A DNA stretch of 64,000 nucleotides. Origin: Todiramphus chloris collaris. Lineage: Eukaryota > Chordata > Aves > Coraciiformes > Alcedinidae. Numbering within the stretch: position 1 is the first letter of the stretch; every line of letters starts with the position of its first letter. Positions 1 through 18,571 of this stretch are shown in pieces. The position numbers and the translations under genes were made by a program. Below the pieces are notes generated by a model. That model was given only the letters and a program-made list of their open reading frames with translations, did no database searches and was not told the DNA's origin. The stretch is taken from positions 13,311,928-13,375,927 of the forward strand of contig JANVCC010000011.1 of the NCBI GenBank assembly GCA_025345505.1. Reading direction: 5' to 3'.

Positions 1-1460
1 CTTTTCTTAATGCATCCCTTCTTGGCCTTCTTGACCGTGAGGGCATATTGTTGGCTCATGGTCACCCTCTTGTCCACCAGGAACCCTAGGTCTTTTTCCC
101 CAGAGCTGCTTTCCGATAGATCAGTCCCCAGCCTCTACTGATACATGGGGTTGTTCTTCCCCAGATGCAGCACTTTACATTTACCCTTGTTAAATTGCAT
201 TCAATTTCTCCCCGCCTAGCTCTCCAGCCTGTCCAGGTCATGCTGGATGGCAGCACAGTCTTCTGGAGTGTCAGCCACTCCTCCCAGTTTTGTATCATCA
301 GCAAATTTGCTGAGGGTACACTCTATCCCTTCGTCCAGGTCACTGAAAATATTGAACAGTTTTGGACCCAACACTGACCCTTGGGGGACACCACTAGTCA
401 CAGACCTCCAGCTAGACTCTGCTCCACTGACCACAACTCTCTGGGCTCTGTCCTTCAGCCAGTTCCCAACCCACCTCACTGCACAATCACCCAATCTGCA
501 CTTCTTAAGCTTGTCTGTGAGGATACCATGGGAGACAGTATCGAAAGCCTTGCTGAAGTCAAGAAATACCACATCCACTACTCTCCCCTCATCTATGCAC
601 CTACTTGTGCCGTCATAAAAGGCTATCAGATTAGTCAAGCACAATTTCCCCTTATTGAATCCATGTTGACTACTCGTGATAAGCCTCCTTTCCTCCACAG
701 TCTTTGAGATGGTGGCAAGAACAAGCTGTTCCATCACCTTTCCAGGGATGGAGGTGAGGCTGACCGGCCTATAGTTACCCGGGTCCTTCTTTTTTCCCTT
801 TTTGATTATTGGGATGACATTGGCCTTCCTTCAGTCCTCAGGCACCTCTCCTGTTCTCCAGAACCTCTCAAAGATTATGGAGAGTGGCCTAGCAATGACC
901 TCTACCATCTCCCTCATCACTCACAGGTGTATCCCATTGGGGCCCATGGACTTGTGGATGTCCAGCTTGTTCAGTTGATCTCTAACTCAAGCCTCTTTGA
1001 CAGAAGTAAAATCTTCCTTCCTCCAGACTTACTCTGTGGTCTTGAAGGCCTGGGACTCCTGGTAGCTGATCTTCGTAGTAAAGACTGAGGCTAAGGTGGC
1101 ATTGAGTAACTCTGCCTTCTCTCTATCCTTGGTCACCAGGGCACCCACTTCATTCAGCAGCGGGCCCACATATTCTCTAGACTTTCTTTTGTCTCCAACA
1201 TACTAGAAAAAGCTTTTCTTGTTGTCCTTAACCTCCCTCACCAGGTTTAGTTTTAGAGAGGCCTTAGCTTTCCTTGTTGCATCCCTGCATCCTCTGACAA
1301 CCTCCCTGTATTATTCCCAGGTGGCCTGCCCCTCCTTCCATGTTCTATATAGTTCCTTCTTTTGCTTAAGTTTATCTAGTAGCTACCTGCTCAACCATGC
1401 AGGTCTCCTAGCTCTCTTACTTGATTTCCTACTCTTTGGGATTTCCTACTCTTTGGGATT
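1..1460 (-). mobile_element. CR1 LINE, ORF2 reverse-transcriptase part, 5'-truncated, 3' end off the window
   Basis: A non-LTR retrotransposon fragment read on the minus strand. Going from 1460 down to 1 it gives the ORF2 linker after the endonuclease, then the reverse transcriptase. The frame open at 216-737 contains [34 protein letters not shown] and the catalytic [12 protein letters not shown] is encoded at 294-305. Above 737 the same protein can be followed with several in-frame stops and shifts, so the copy is dead. No endonuclease domain is seen, so the 5' end is truncated near 1460, the usual CR1 state. The 3' tail lies beyond position 1. The RT wording closely matches the copy at 60085-64000, suggesting one subfamily. 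It lies in an IL1RAPL1 intron, antisense to the gene. Confidence 0.93.
1424..1457. repeat. 17-bp direct tandem duplication at the CR1 5' edge
   Basis: The 17-mer ATTTCCTACTCTTTGGG occurs at 1424-1440 and again directly after it at 1441-1457. It sits at the end of recognisable CR1 sequence, so it may be replication slippage or a trace of the insertion junction. Confidence 0.85.
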
Positions 1461-4400
1461 TGAGGGAAGACACAGACTCTGTGCATCTATGGTGTAGGCA
1501 AGGAAGGCACCTGGGAGACAGGGCCGGGGAGTCCACCTGGGTTTCACTTGCAATTCTTTTTTTCTTTTTATTTTTTTTCCCCTCCTCACCCCCCCACCCC
1601 CACCTCCCGTTGCTGAAATAAAGTGCTCCTAACATGATTGAAATGTGTCACTGTTGAGCTCTCTACATTGAGGAAATGTTGCTTGGATTTGGTACATGCC
1701 ATCTATAGCAGCTGTTTCTTGGCTGTGCTGGTTGTCCTTTCTTAAGAGATGAGTTCCTACTGTTTTCTGAAGGAAGGCAAATCGATGCTCAAATGAGGAG
1801 ATTGAGGAAACAGTTTCTGCCTTGAAGTCTCTGGGAATCCTTAGGTAATCACTATTATTTAGTTGCAAATAACTATCAAGGTTCATGGACAGACCTATGG
1901 GGTTGACCAGATAATGTCCTATTAACTGTGCAACACAAGAGCAGTTAAGATATACTTCTTAGTGGTTTCCTGGGTTTCATTTCAGTAAACCTCTTACTCA
2001 AAAAAGAAAGGCAACATTTTGAGATTCTTAATGTTTCAGCGTGGCTTAGTTGCTAACTTTCAAATATAAATTTTACCAATGGTTTAGTCATAAGCAAAGC
2101 ACTTGTGTTAATGATTATGCTATGCAGGTATAGATAGACTGAAATTACTGCTGAAGTTAGTGACTTTGCAATTACAGAATCTTCCCTGGGGACCCATAGA
2201 ATAAGTTTGTAATAGCAGCCTTTCCACTGCATATGTATTTTTATTGGCTATTGGCAAATTGTGGTAATAAGAAATCCTGCCCTACGAATATCAATTTCAA
2301 ATTCTATTAAAATCACATTTTAAAACATGCAGCTTTCATCTATCTAAATATTACTGGTTACAGACAGGGATTTTCCTCTTATCTAATTACAGTTTTATTG
2401 TTGGAGAACTGCTTCCCTTAGCTCATTGTTTATGCTGTGTATTTACATCTGAAATGCAATTCAAACAATAAAATATCAATTTATGTCTCCACTGAATATG
2501 GGATTTTCTAGATTCTGTCTTTGCAACTTGCTAATTTAAAGAAAAATTCCTGGTTTTTTGTATCTTCCTATTTTATAGGACCTAAGTACATATGTAATAT
2601 ACATTAAAAAATATAGTAGTATTACCAAGAACACCTTTAGATTCCAAAGTAGAAGACTGCTATAGGTTAGAAAGCCCAGATATAAAATAGAAAATGTATA
2701 TATCAATTTATATAATGTATACAAAAGTGTATAAATCAATGATGACTGAGATTTCTCCTGTTCTTCAACCAGAGATCTATCAAACAGTTTTAAACTTTGA
2801 ATTTTTGTTATCAAAGGCCAAAACACATTACAGATTTCAGAGGCTGGTGAGATGAACACAGCGTATTGAAATCAGATTTCATTAATCTTAGATTGAAAAT
2901 CTATTTCCAAGCAATTAGGACTTAATTATTTATTTATTTATTTTACAATTTACTTAATTTTTTGACGTTTTTGTCTAGATCAAATCTGGTTTAGCTCCAG
3001 TTTTCAAAATACTTAACCCAGTGATAAGATGCAAGTACTATAATTGAGATCAACAGAACTATGCAATACACATAAAATTAAGCAGGACACTAGCTGCTTT
3101 GTTGAACTGAGACCGTAATAAAAGCATAATTTCTTGACACTTTTATTTAAGAAATTTCTTCAGTATAGAAAATAATTTTGTTGTTCCATTTTCAGAGTTT
3201 CATTAGTCTTTATTAGTGCCTCTTCCTACTTTCTCCCTTTTTAAATAGTACCTAGTTTCTAACAGTATTTCATAGATAGCTACTATGCTCTTGTTATGTT
3301 TCTGACTAGGTACTTACCATTCAGTCTTTGAATATTTACTAATAATAAGATTTTTCTTAGCTAGGTGTTTGATCTGCAAATAATTATAACAACCAATAGA
3401 ATATTTTCCATCACCATCTTTTAACTTTTGTAATTTTGTAATATTCCAAAACTCTTTATAAGGATCTCTGATTTTTTCTATTTATCAAGAGCAACTTCTA
3501 AGATTAATGATTCATCATTTTTTACATTGAAAGTCTATTATCTTCAGTAGTAGTAATAAATTTAAGCTTTCATAATTTATTTCACACTTTAAATCTTGTA
3601 ATTTTATTATTTTTGTCTGTATTTTCATCTTCCAGGAATCATTCCTAGTTTTCATGAAATGTCAAATACAGCATTGATAGCTTGGGATTTTCATAAATGC
3701 TGTTATAAAATCAATTTTAAAATTAGTATTTGTTCTATTTTTTTGTTCTTTAGACTTCCAAAATTCAATATAGTTTAATGGAAAAAAAATAAAAGAAGAA
3801 AAAAAAGGAGGAAGAAAAGGGAAAAATAAATGCATGACCATTGTTTTATTACTTCTATAAATATTCTTACAATATAAAGGAACCATTTTTTTTCCTGGTC
3901 TGTGATATGCTGAGTATACTCCAGAACCTAATTTATAAAACCTCCCTCCAATTCACTCTTACCCTCTCTGCACAAGCATATCAATTATCATTAGGAACAC
4001 TGCACTTAACAAATACTTTGCCACTGAAAATATTAGTGTTGGTAGTTCTTCTTTTTTATCAACATTAAAAGGGCTTGACATTTAAAAATTAGAGAAAATT
4101 TTAAGGTGAGCTTCATAAGCAATAGTAAGTAATGTGATGAAAAGTATAAGCATTTTGAAAGACTTAGGCTTTGGGCATTTTACTCAACTAAGCATTTAAA
4201 TTACATTTCTCATTACACTAAAAATGTTGAACACTATTACAATACATAGATTAAACGTGGCCTGACAAATAATGAAACAAATAGAGATTATGAAATACCA
4301 TCTTTTTTATAATTATGAAGCAACTAGAGCCTCTAGGAAATTTTAAAAGCGCAGTACTTGACAACCTTTCCTGAACACAGTACATTTTTTAAAGAGGAAA

Positions 4401-5453
4401 GTCTCTTACATCAGCTTGACTCCAACTCCCTGCAGCACTGGAAGGATCTGCTCTGTTATTTCTAAGAATCCCACTTGAAATCCTGAAATTCCAAATTAAA
4501 TCAGTGCATTGCTCCTAGATTCCAGAAATTAGTATTAGAGTCTTTAGTAGCCTGACATGTGCAAAGGAGGAGAATCAGCTGTCCAGTTCCTTACTGATCC
4601 AGAACTGGAAGATCTGTTACAGCCACATGTGTTGCTGGCTATACTTGGCTGTGGAACAGTCTGCATATGATCATCTGCTTTCTGTGCACTGGATGTTTCT
4701 GAAGGCACTGCTAATTACTCTGAAAGATTTCAGAATGCCCAAAGGCATGCATTGATGGTGGTGTCTAGATTTTACATCTTCATTAGAATAAGATTCACTA
4801 TGAAATACAACATTGTGGGATTTCTTTTTGTTTTGATCTATTAAACTGTCTCATGTTTAAAAGTATCATGACAGCTGAAAATCAGTTTGTGTTCTGCTTC
4901 AGTATGACCAATAAGATAAAAATTACTCTATGAAGGGTTTTTTTTTAATTTTTAATTTTTCATCCATATATACTTCTGTCTCCCATTAGCAGAAGTATCT
5001 GCAATGTTTAAGGTTTAATAAACCCTCAAAGGCCCAAACTCTTCACTTCTCAGAGTGCAACATGGAAATCATTAGAAAACATGTACATTTATAATACAAA
5101 TTCAAAGTTGAACCCATTTGCTAGTCCCTGTAGAAGAGGAAGCTTTATCTCTTTCAGTAGGCACCAGCTTACCTTTTCTTCATGTGTAGCTATTAAAAGA
5201 GCATGCATACAGATGAATTCTTAGATGTCTGATAGCAATTTACTTACCCAAAGATCCCATTTACATGTGACAGAGTAGATACATATAGAGTCTGTTTCGT
5301 CTTATGCTTGCATTGAGCCTTTAACTGACTGCTGCTGAGCACATCCTTGGAATAACAAGCAGCATTTGCAACTTCATCCCCTAGAAGTTTATATTACTTC
5401 TGCAGGATTAACACTGCAGAAAGTTAACAACAACCCCACACAACTCTAGAGGC
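1461..5453. other. IL1RAPL1 intron sequence without recognised features
   Basis: This AT-rich stretch has a pyrimidine-rich run at 1556-1609, a short TTTA run near 2928-2942 and a purine-rich run at 3781-3828. The longest open frames are about 100 codons or less, are AT-rich and lack recognisable domains. No exon of IL1RAPL1 was found here: the expected upstream exon should encode the membrane span and end just before the Asp that joins 10621. Confidence 0.6.
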
Positions 5454-6143
5454 TTCAGGAAGAGTGGCTGGAAAGGACCTAGGGGTGCAGATCAACTAGC
5501 AGCTGAATATGAGCCAGCATTGTGCCCAGGTGGCCAAGAAGGCCAATGGCATCCTGGGTTGCATTAGAAATAGGGTGGCCAGCAGGACTAGGGAGGCGAT
5601 TGTCCCTCTGTACTTGGCATTGGTGAGGCCGTATCTCAAGTACTTTGTTCAGTTTTGGGCACCTCAATACAAGAAAGACATTAAGGTGCTGGAGCAGGTC
5701 TAGAGAAGAGCTGGTGAAGGGCCTGGAAAACAATTCTTATGAGAAGAGGCTGAGGGAACTGGGGCTATTCAGTTTGAAGAAAAGGAGGCTGAGGGAAGAC
5801 TGTATCACCCTACAACTACCTGAAAGGACATGGTAGAGAGGTAAGTGCTGGTCTCTTCTCTAGTGTGATAGTGATAAAACAAGAGGGAATGGCCTCAAAC
5901 TGCACCAGTAAGGCTTAGACTGGACATTAGGAAAATTTTTTTCACTGAAAGCCTTGTCAGGCATTGAAGCATGCTGCCTAGAGAGGTGGTGGAGTCACTA
6001 TCCCTGGATGTGTTTAAAAGCCATATAGATGTGGTGCCTGGAGATATGGCTTAGTAGTGGACTTGTTAGAGTAGGGTTAATGGTTGGATTCAATGATCTT
6101 AAAGGTCTTTTCTGATCTAAATTATTCTATGATTCTATATTCT
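5454..6143 (+). mobile_element. CR1 LINE 3' fragment
   Basis: This fragment holds the C-terminal part of CR1 ORF2 plus the 3' UTR on the + strand. Readable pieces include [20 protein letters not shown] near 5509 and a [20 protein letters not shown] segment near 5625-5675. A stop at about 5701 and later frameshifts break the frame. It ends with the family tail ATTCTATGATTCTAT at 6124-6138. The 5' end is truncated. It lies in the sense orientation within the IL1RAPL1 intron. Confidence 0.95.
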
Positions 6144-6269
6144 ACTTCTGGATGAGTTCCAAAAGGAATCACAGCATTAAAGAATGCATGTTGCAATCAT
6201 GGAACAGGTATTTTTGCTAAAATCCTGGGCCATTAAATGAACTAATTTTTCCTTGTGTTATTAGCCATC

Positions 6270-6811
6270 AGGACTACATGAGGCCACACCTCAAATACTG
6301 TATTCAGTTTTGCATCCCTCACTACAAGACAGACATTGAGGTGCTGGAGCATGTTTAAAGAAGGGCAACAATGCTGGGGAAGGGTCTAGAGAACAAGTCT
6401 TACTAGAAGCCGCTGATGGACCTGGGGTTGTTTAGCCTGAAGAAAAGGAGGCTGAGGGGAGATCTTATCACTCTCTACAACTGCCTGAAATGAGGTTGTG
6501 GCAAGGTGGGGGTCAGTCTCTTCTCCCCAGAAAGAAGTGGTAGGACAAGAGGAAATGGCCTCAAGTTGCACCAGGGGAAGTCTATGTTGTATATTAGGAA
6601 AAATGTCTTCATCGAAAGGGTTGTCTATCACTGGAACAGGCTGCCCAAGGAAGCGGTGGAGTCACCATCCCTGAAGGTATTTAACATACGTGCAGATGTG
6701 GTGCTGAGGTACATGCTTTAGTGGTAGCCTTGGCAGTGCTGGGTTAATGGTTGAGCTTGATGATCTTAAAAGTCTTTTCCAACCTAAACTATTCTATGAT
6801 TCTATCATTCT
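6270..6811 (+). mobile_element. CR1 LINE 3' fragment, second copy
   Basis: This shorter + strand CR1 3' end lies about 125 bp after the previous one. It begins at the region encoding the 'R-P-H-L-x-Y-C' block of ORF2 and continues through the FSLKKRRL and VVYHWNRLPKEAVESPSLKV equivalents, ending in the ATTCTATGATTCTAT tail near 6790-6805. Different divergence and a different 5' break show it is a separate insertion, not a duplication of the 5454-6143 copy. Confidence 0.93.
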
Positions 6812-12782
<5,971 letters not shown>

Positions 12783-14060
12783 CCGAAATGCAAGGGGCTG
12801 TCAACCCCATTTAGTAGGAGCTGAGTCTGCAGTCTGGTGCCTGGAACTACATCCTCGACTGCTGCTGTTAAACATACATTACAATCGATAACATACGAGG
12901 AAAAACAGGGTCTTGTACATATGTTTTTTGCAATTTCTTTGTAGCATCAGTCTTCCTGTTTTACCCACGTCTCTTCCCATTCACATTTTCGACTTTGTTT
13001 TATATGTCATTGGAATTTGTATATTTACATTTTTTTAAATGAAGAGACTGCTGTATAGATAGGAAACTTTTTGCTTCATTAGTATAGTTTTAGATTTTTT
13101 GTTTGTTTTTAACCTCTCTTGGGAATGCTTGGACAAAGCTATGTCGATATCAGAAGCACTATCCATTTCGTTGGCCTGCCGAGCCTGATTTCTGAAGGCC
13201 ATGCCTGCTGCAGTTCACCTCTTTTGGAGAATATTTGTTCCTAGAAGGACCCCATCCCTCACTGGGAGCTCCAGTTTCATTTCTACTCCCGTAATGTGCA
13301 CTGCTCCTTCCCTGTCCTTACAATGACCCCCATTTGGGGTAACACTACAGTCTGATCATCTAACATGTAACTTGGTAGATACTTGTCAAACGACAGAATA
13401 TACCCAATCTGTATCGGTTACTTCACAGTAGTCATTACAGAGCGTGTAGAATCTAGAGATGGTTTGATTTTTGCTTTCTTGGGTTTGTTTCTTTTAATTA
13501 TTATTTTAAGAATTACTTGATTGTATCCCTTTTATAAATATAAAAGCAAACCCTATTTTTAACACTTCCTGGAAAATATTAATGTGGTTGTGGAATTTAT
13601 TTTTAAGCATTTAACTTTTTCTTTTCCTCTTTTCAAAATCCTGCAAATACTATCATTTGCAATTGTGAGGCAAGACAAGTAAGGCAATAGGCACTGAAGT
13701 GCACAGAGTCCTGTTGATATTTACAGTGATGACTTCCAAACCAAAGGGGACTAAAAAGACAATATTGTAGCTGGTTTGTCACTTTGTATTATAGAAAGTG
13801 TTATTTTCTAAAAAAGTAAGAGCAAGACATTATTTTGCTGTGGATTACAGATCCCCCTTGTATTTTAATGTTCTAAAACCTGTAATTGCTTTAAAATGAT
13901 ATATTCAGGATTAAGAAATCTTCTTTCATTTGGTTTTAGCTTGTAACTATAAGTAAAACTTTATTAATTTCAACATTTCAGTAAGATCTCAGGCAGAAAA
14001 AAAATACATGAATACCAACAAATATCATTGTTTTCAGAATAAACTTTATTTATACAAAAT
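12783..14060 (+). other. IL1RAPL1: Probable IL1RAPL1 3' untranslated region
   Basis: The sequence after the stop is less AT-rich for about 600 bp (12783-13450), then turns T- and A-rich as in a typical distal 3' UTR. No frame or repeat interrupts it. The end is set by the first canonical AATAAA at 14038-14043. Other AATAAA hexamers at 14113-14118 and 14203-14208 could extend the transcript. The end is inferred, not observed. Confidence 0.6.
14038..14043 (+). promoter_or_regulatory. Candidate polyadenylation signal AATAAA
   Basis: This is the first canonical hexamer after the IL1RAPL1 stop. T-rich and GT-containing sequence follows at about 14125-14185, as needed for cleavage. Two more hexamers follow within 170 bp, so alternative ends are possible. 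Confidence 0.5.
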
Positions 14061-17000
14061 TAATATTTAAATCAGACCTGGAGGTATTAAAATCAATTTA
14101 TTCACTTTAATGAATAAAAAAATTAGTTTTATTTTTTATGTATGATTTTATCTTTGAGGAGTTGGAAATAATGTGTGTTTCATGGCTGCTAGGGGAAAAA
14201 AAAATAAAAACAAAACACTATGTTTACACCTGGACATCTTTAAGACAAATGAAATAAGCATCTTACTCATATTTATGTTTAAATAATGTGAAGTCCTTTC
14301 TGGTTATAGAAAGACAGGAGTGTTGTAGCTCTACAACATATTCAGGCCAAGCTCTCTGCTAGTCTGCTAGCAGAAGCAGATGAGCTGGCTAGCATTACTG
14401 GTTGCAGCACACTGTCATATAGTCATGGATTTGTTTTACTTTGACAGAAAAGTAACCAGTATCCTGCCAAACAGACCTTATCATCTATTTATGTAATTAA
14501 TTAGCTTTAGATATTTTTATGGTAGCTGAAAGATATTGGCCAATATAATGGATGTGTGGGGTTTGTTCATCTTGATTATCACAAGGACAAAAATACAGCT
14601 TATAATATTTTGGTCTTCTTAATAAGAAGTGATGGGTAGAGAGTGGGTAAGCTGCAGTCTGAGGGGGTGTTCATGGCAGTAATCCAGAACTGACAGTGTG
14701 TGAGAAAATGACTATGCTCCTGTTAGGAAAATCAAGAAATCCCAATATCTACATAACAAGCTAACAGAGCTTTGGGAAGTGCACTGATTTTTATTTGCTT
14801 TCAAATGTTTTTTCTTTGACAATTTGCTCAAGTCCTTTTATATAATATGTTCTTTATTATGGTGTCTCCCTCTGGACATATGCCAAACATCTGCAGAATG
14901 GAAATGAACCTGCCAGGCCAGATAAAATTTTAAGAGAGCTTTGCACATTTGGTTATTTTCATAGTGTAAGAAAGTATAATGTACTTGCTCTTACAGACAC
15001 CTGTCAGGCACTGGTGGCATTTCCCTTCATTCATCTGGATGCCAACTATCCTAGTATCCTGTGAAAGCAATGCATTATTCTTTCCCCTTTCCCTCCCCTT
15101 TATGTGCCCTGGAGTAAAGACTGGGATGTGGAATAAATGTAGGATGTAACTGACCACAGTCACATTTAGATGAATGGTAGATGTTTTCTTAGCCACATGG
15201 GGAGTGCTTTTCTGTTGTTCTATTTTTAGTGTAGATTATAAGCACTTTGAATAGCATGATTCAGGGATTGATGGATACTATTTGATATTCGCACTACTTT
15301 GAAAAAGTTTTTCTTATAATGTTTTGTCATAATATTAAGCAAAAGAAAAGCAAGCAAACAAAGAAACAAACAAAACAAAACAAAACAAAACCAAAAAAAA
15401 GCCACAGAAGAAAACCTGAAATGGAGAAGCTGTCTTGGCTTTAGATATATTCCTTAGTATTCCTCCACTATGAACAGCTCTGTGTGGGGAACAGTGAAGG
15501 AAACTGTTGTGTGTTCACGTGCTCTGTGTTTTTCAAAAGTTCTGTTGGAACACAAAATAAAATGGAAAAAAAAAAAAAAAAACAACAACCAAATCTGTCA
15601 TTGCCCTAGTGCTTAGGCTCCATCCTTTTTTGCTGAAGGTGTTCCAGTTTTTGACAATGCAGCCCAAAGTGTGCATGCAATAGCCACATATAAGGTTTAG
15701 CCATAAGCAAATAGCACTTTCTTTTAAAAACTGCACAGTGTGATGATTGGAAAAATTTACTCTGCCTGGTCAATAACTTTGGGTCTCTATGTGGATTCTA
15801 TGCACATGCTTTATCCAAGTGTGGTGCTTTGTCTTTATAAGGCTCTCTCTAATCAGGATAGTCCTTGATATAAAGCTAAAGGACTCTGTTGCACAACCTG
15901 TGGAAATTCAGTGTATTGGTTCTCCGGACAGCACATAGAGCTGGACAGAAATGGGGGACTGTACAGTATGCAGCTAATTATTTTGAAGGCAAAGTGTATT
16001 GCTGGGTCTGATTCTGTTCTCAGTTGCAGCAGTATGATTTGAGAGTAAATCTAATAAAGTTGAACAAGTGTGAGATTGATTTGTGTGGGAGAAGAAAATT
16101 GGAAAAGCAAAGAGAGAAGGAATTCATATTTGCAGTCTGTGACAAGCTGAAATCTTGTCTGCAAGGAAAGCAGCAGCAAAATGTCTTCTGCATTTTAGTA
16201 GGGACCTCGTTCTCACCTGGCAGCCAACATCGAACGCTTTCAACATGATGTGGTTCAGAGCTAAATACTGTTAGGCTTAAATGCAAACTAAGATTTTTCC
16301 ATTACAGCACAGCTGTGAAAATCATGCATATGTTACATAATGGGTGATAATCATCTTCAAAATAATTGTAACATTTGTTATATCAGCCTGATTACAAAAT
16401 CACAAAGTTTTACTTGGATACTGTGCATTAATGACATGTTTAAATTACAGATTTGGGGAAAAAAAACAACACTGTAGGAAAGTAAGCTCAAAAATAGGAT
16501 AAAGGCCAATGGAGAAGAAAGGTTAAAATACCCACCTAGTTTTTCACTGTATTGTGTCTTTTTTTTCATGCAAAACTCTGTACTCTGGCTGACCTACATC
16601 AAGCAACTGGCCTTTTTGGGGCCCATCCAGACAGATCAGCAATACAAATATATCCCTATGTGTCTAATACACTTCCAAATTATTTTACACTTGTGGATGG
16701 ATAGTCTAGCACAGAGAGATTTTAGTGTGTCTTCTATTGTTGTGATACAGAAGATGGCAGAAATCTCTCAGTGCTAAAAAAAAATCTCCATTTTAGTTTA
16801 TTATCCAGTGTATCTATACTCCTTCACACTCATGCCTTGTCTGATTTGTTGGTTTTAAAACACTTTTTTTAAACCCATTTCTCATCTGAGCAAGAGATTA
16901 ATGTGGCTGGCATCAGAAAAAAATGTAAGCAAATTCATAACAAAGAGTGTCCTTCTATTATGAAAGCTGCAAGTTCCCTTGCATTTTTTCTGTATAATTA

Positions 17001-18185
17001 CTCTTCACCTCCTAAGTAGTCCACTGAATGGAGGTTGGAGAACACCATTATGTCTTTCATTTGAGATTCACTGAATTCAGTATGGATATTGAGTTGTCAT
17101 TTTTGATGTAATTATTCTGGGCAATTTCCCATTGACTCTGGCTATAATCCCAAAGAAGATGTGTTGACTAATAGGTGTTCCAGAACTTGGAGTTGTTGCC
17201 CCGGGCAGTGAAACTAATGGAAATGTTTCAGCTATTAAGAGTTTTCCCATGCTTTTTGATTGTTTGAATTCTGTTTAAGACAAAGTTTAACATTTGCTCT
17301 GGACTAATAATCTCTGCAGATGAGAGATCAAGAGTCCAACAGTCATGAAGTAGTCAGAGCAGAAATTACAAAGGCAGACCTCATATTTTACTTGGAAAAT
17401 GTATACATTCTGAAGCTGCCCAGATTATTAAAAGATGAGTACATTGAGATCGAAGGTTGTTGAAGGCAAGTATTCTGGTTTTTATTAGAACAAGGCTCAT
17501 TCCAAAAGCTTATCAGCGTTCTTACATTAAATATCCAATACCCTAGAAAATGTAATTTCAGAAACATTCAATAGGCAATTAAAATATTTTTATTTTGGTG
17601 GATTAAGAGTAACATAATTCTCTAGAATCTATATGTTAAATAAAGTAGATTATCTTTATGTCGTATGAAGTTTAGAGAAAGTACAAACATCTCTTTGCTG
17701 GTTCACTAGTATTAGGAAAACAAATTGAAGCAAAATTTGAGGGCTAAGAATTTGATGGAGGTATTCTTGTTATTTTTTATAAAGACATCTCTCTTAACTG
17801 TCAAGGCACGACAGAAGGAACACACAAATTACTCAAAAAATAAAATGGATGTGTTTTTTAACCTTCTCTTCCTCTGTTTACCAAATGTTATCTTTCTCTC
17901 TGCCTGCCTCAAAAACACAAAATTATCTAGGAAGAACAAATACCTACCAATCCAATACCCTCCGACACATTTGGTGGTGGTTAAGAAAAGCAAGTCAGAG
18001 TAAGGGGATACACCACATGGCCGTGACTGAGAAACTCTTCAGTGTGGAAACCACATGCACCCATGCAGGGGGACAGAGAGCACAGGGCCCTTTAGACATA
18101 GTGTTTAGTTATTCCTGTGTCAGGTGGGCGCAGAAGAAACTACAGGCTCAATACATCACCACTCTTCTATCTGCTACAGGCAACA
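14061..18185. other. Intergenic sequence downstream of IL1RAPL1
   Basis: AT-rich DNA with A-rich simple runs at 15344-15400 (AAAAC-type) and 15565-15590. Open frames are short and show no known domain. No repeat family or RNA gene recognised. Confidence 0.55.
15344..15400. repeat. A-rich (AAAAC)n simple repeat
   Basis: Runs of AAAC and AAAAC ending in an A8 tract. Confidence 0.85.
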
Positions 18186-18267
18186 CACAAAGAAGGTGCG
18201 GGTTGGAACTAGATGATCCTTAAGGTCCCTACCAACCCAAATCACTCTATGGTTCTATGATTCTATA
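18186..18267 (+). mobile_element. CR1 3' tail only
   Basis: About 80 bp of the family 3' end: GGTTGGAACTAGATGATCCT, TAAGGTCCCTACCAACCCAA, then ATCACTCTATGGTTCTATGA and TTCTAT. Everything 5' of this is missing, an extreme 5' truncation. It gives a clear + orientation. Confidence 0.92.
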
Positions 18268-18529
18268 AAGTGCACAGTAAGCCTTGAGGTTAGTGACAGT
18301 AAATATGAATGCCATCATCTGGCTAAGCACAGATACCCTATTGCAAAGCAGCCAGAAGAGTAGAAACATCTGACAGTGTTTCACATTTGCTCAGTGTTCA
18401 AAGCAAAAGCCATCAATGAGCATAGAAAGAGGTTACCTTAGTGGGTTAGTGTGCTATCCACTAAATGACAATTAAAGGAAATTGCCATCTCAATCAGCTA
18501 GCACCACAGCTGATCTCCCTAGCATCTCT

Positions 18530-18571
18530 TCCATCCCATCCCATCCCATCCCATCCCATCCTATCCTCTCC
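18530..18571. repeat. (CCATC)n microsatellite
   Basis: Eight near-perfect CCATC units followed by CTATC and CTCTC variants. Confidence 0.95.

Noticed and set aside
247..707. Plus-strand open frames at the left edge
   Set aside because: They are antisense to the CR1 reverse transcriptase encoded on the minus strand.
17725..18223. Overlapping + strand frames of 92 and 124 codons
   Set aside because: They have no domain, and the longer one ends inside a CR1 tail, which argues against a real gene.
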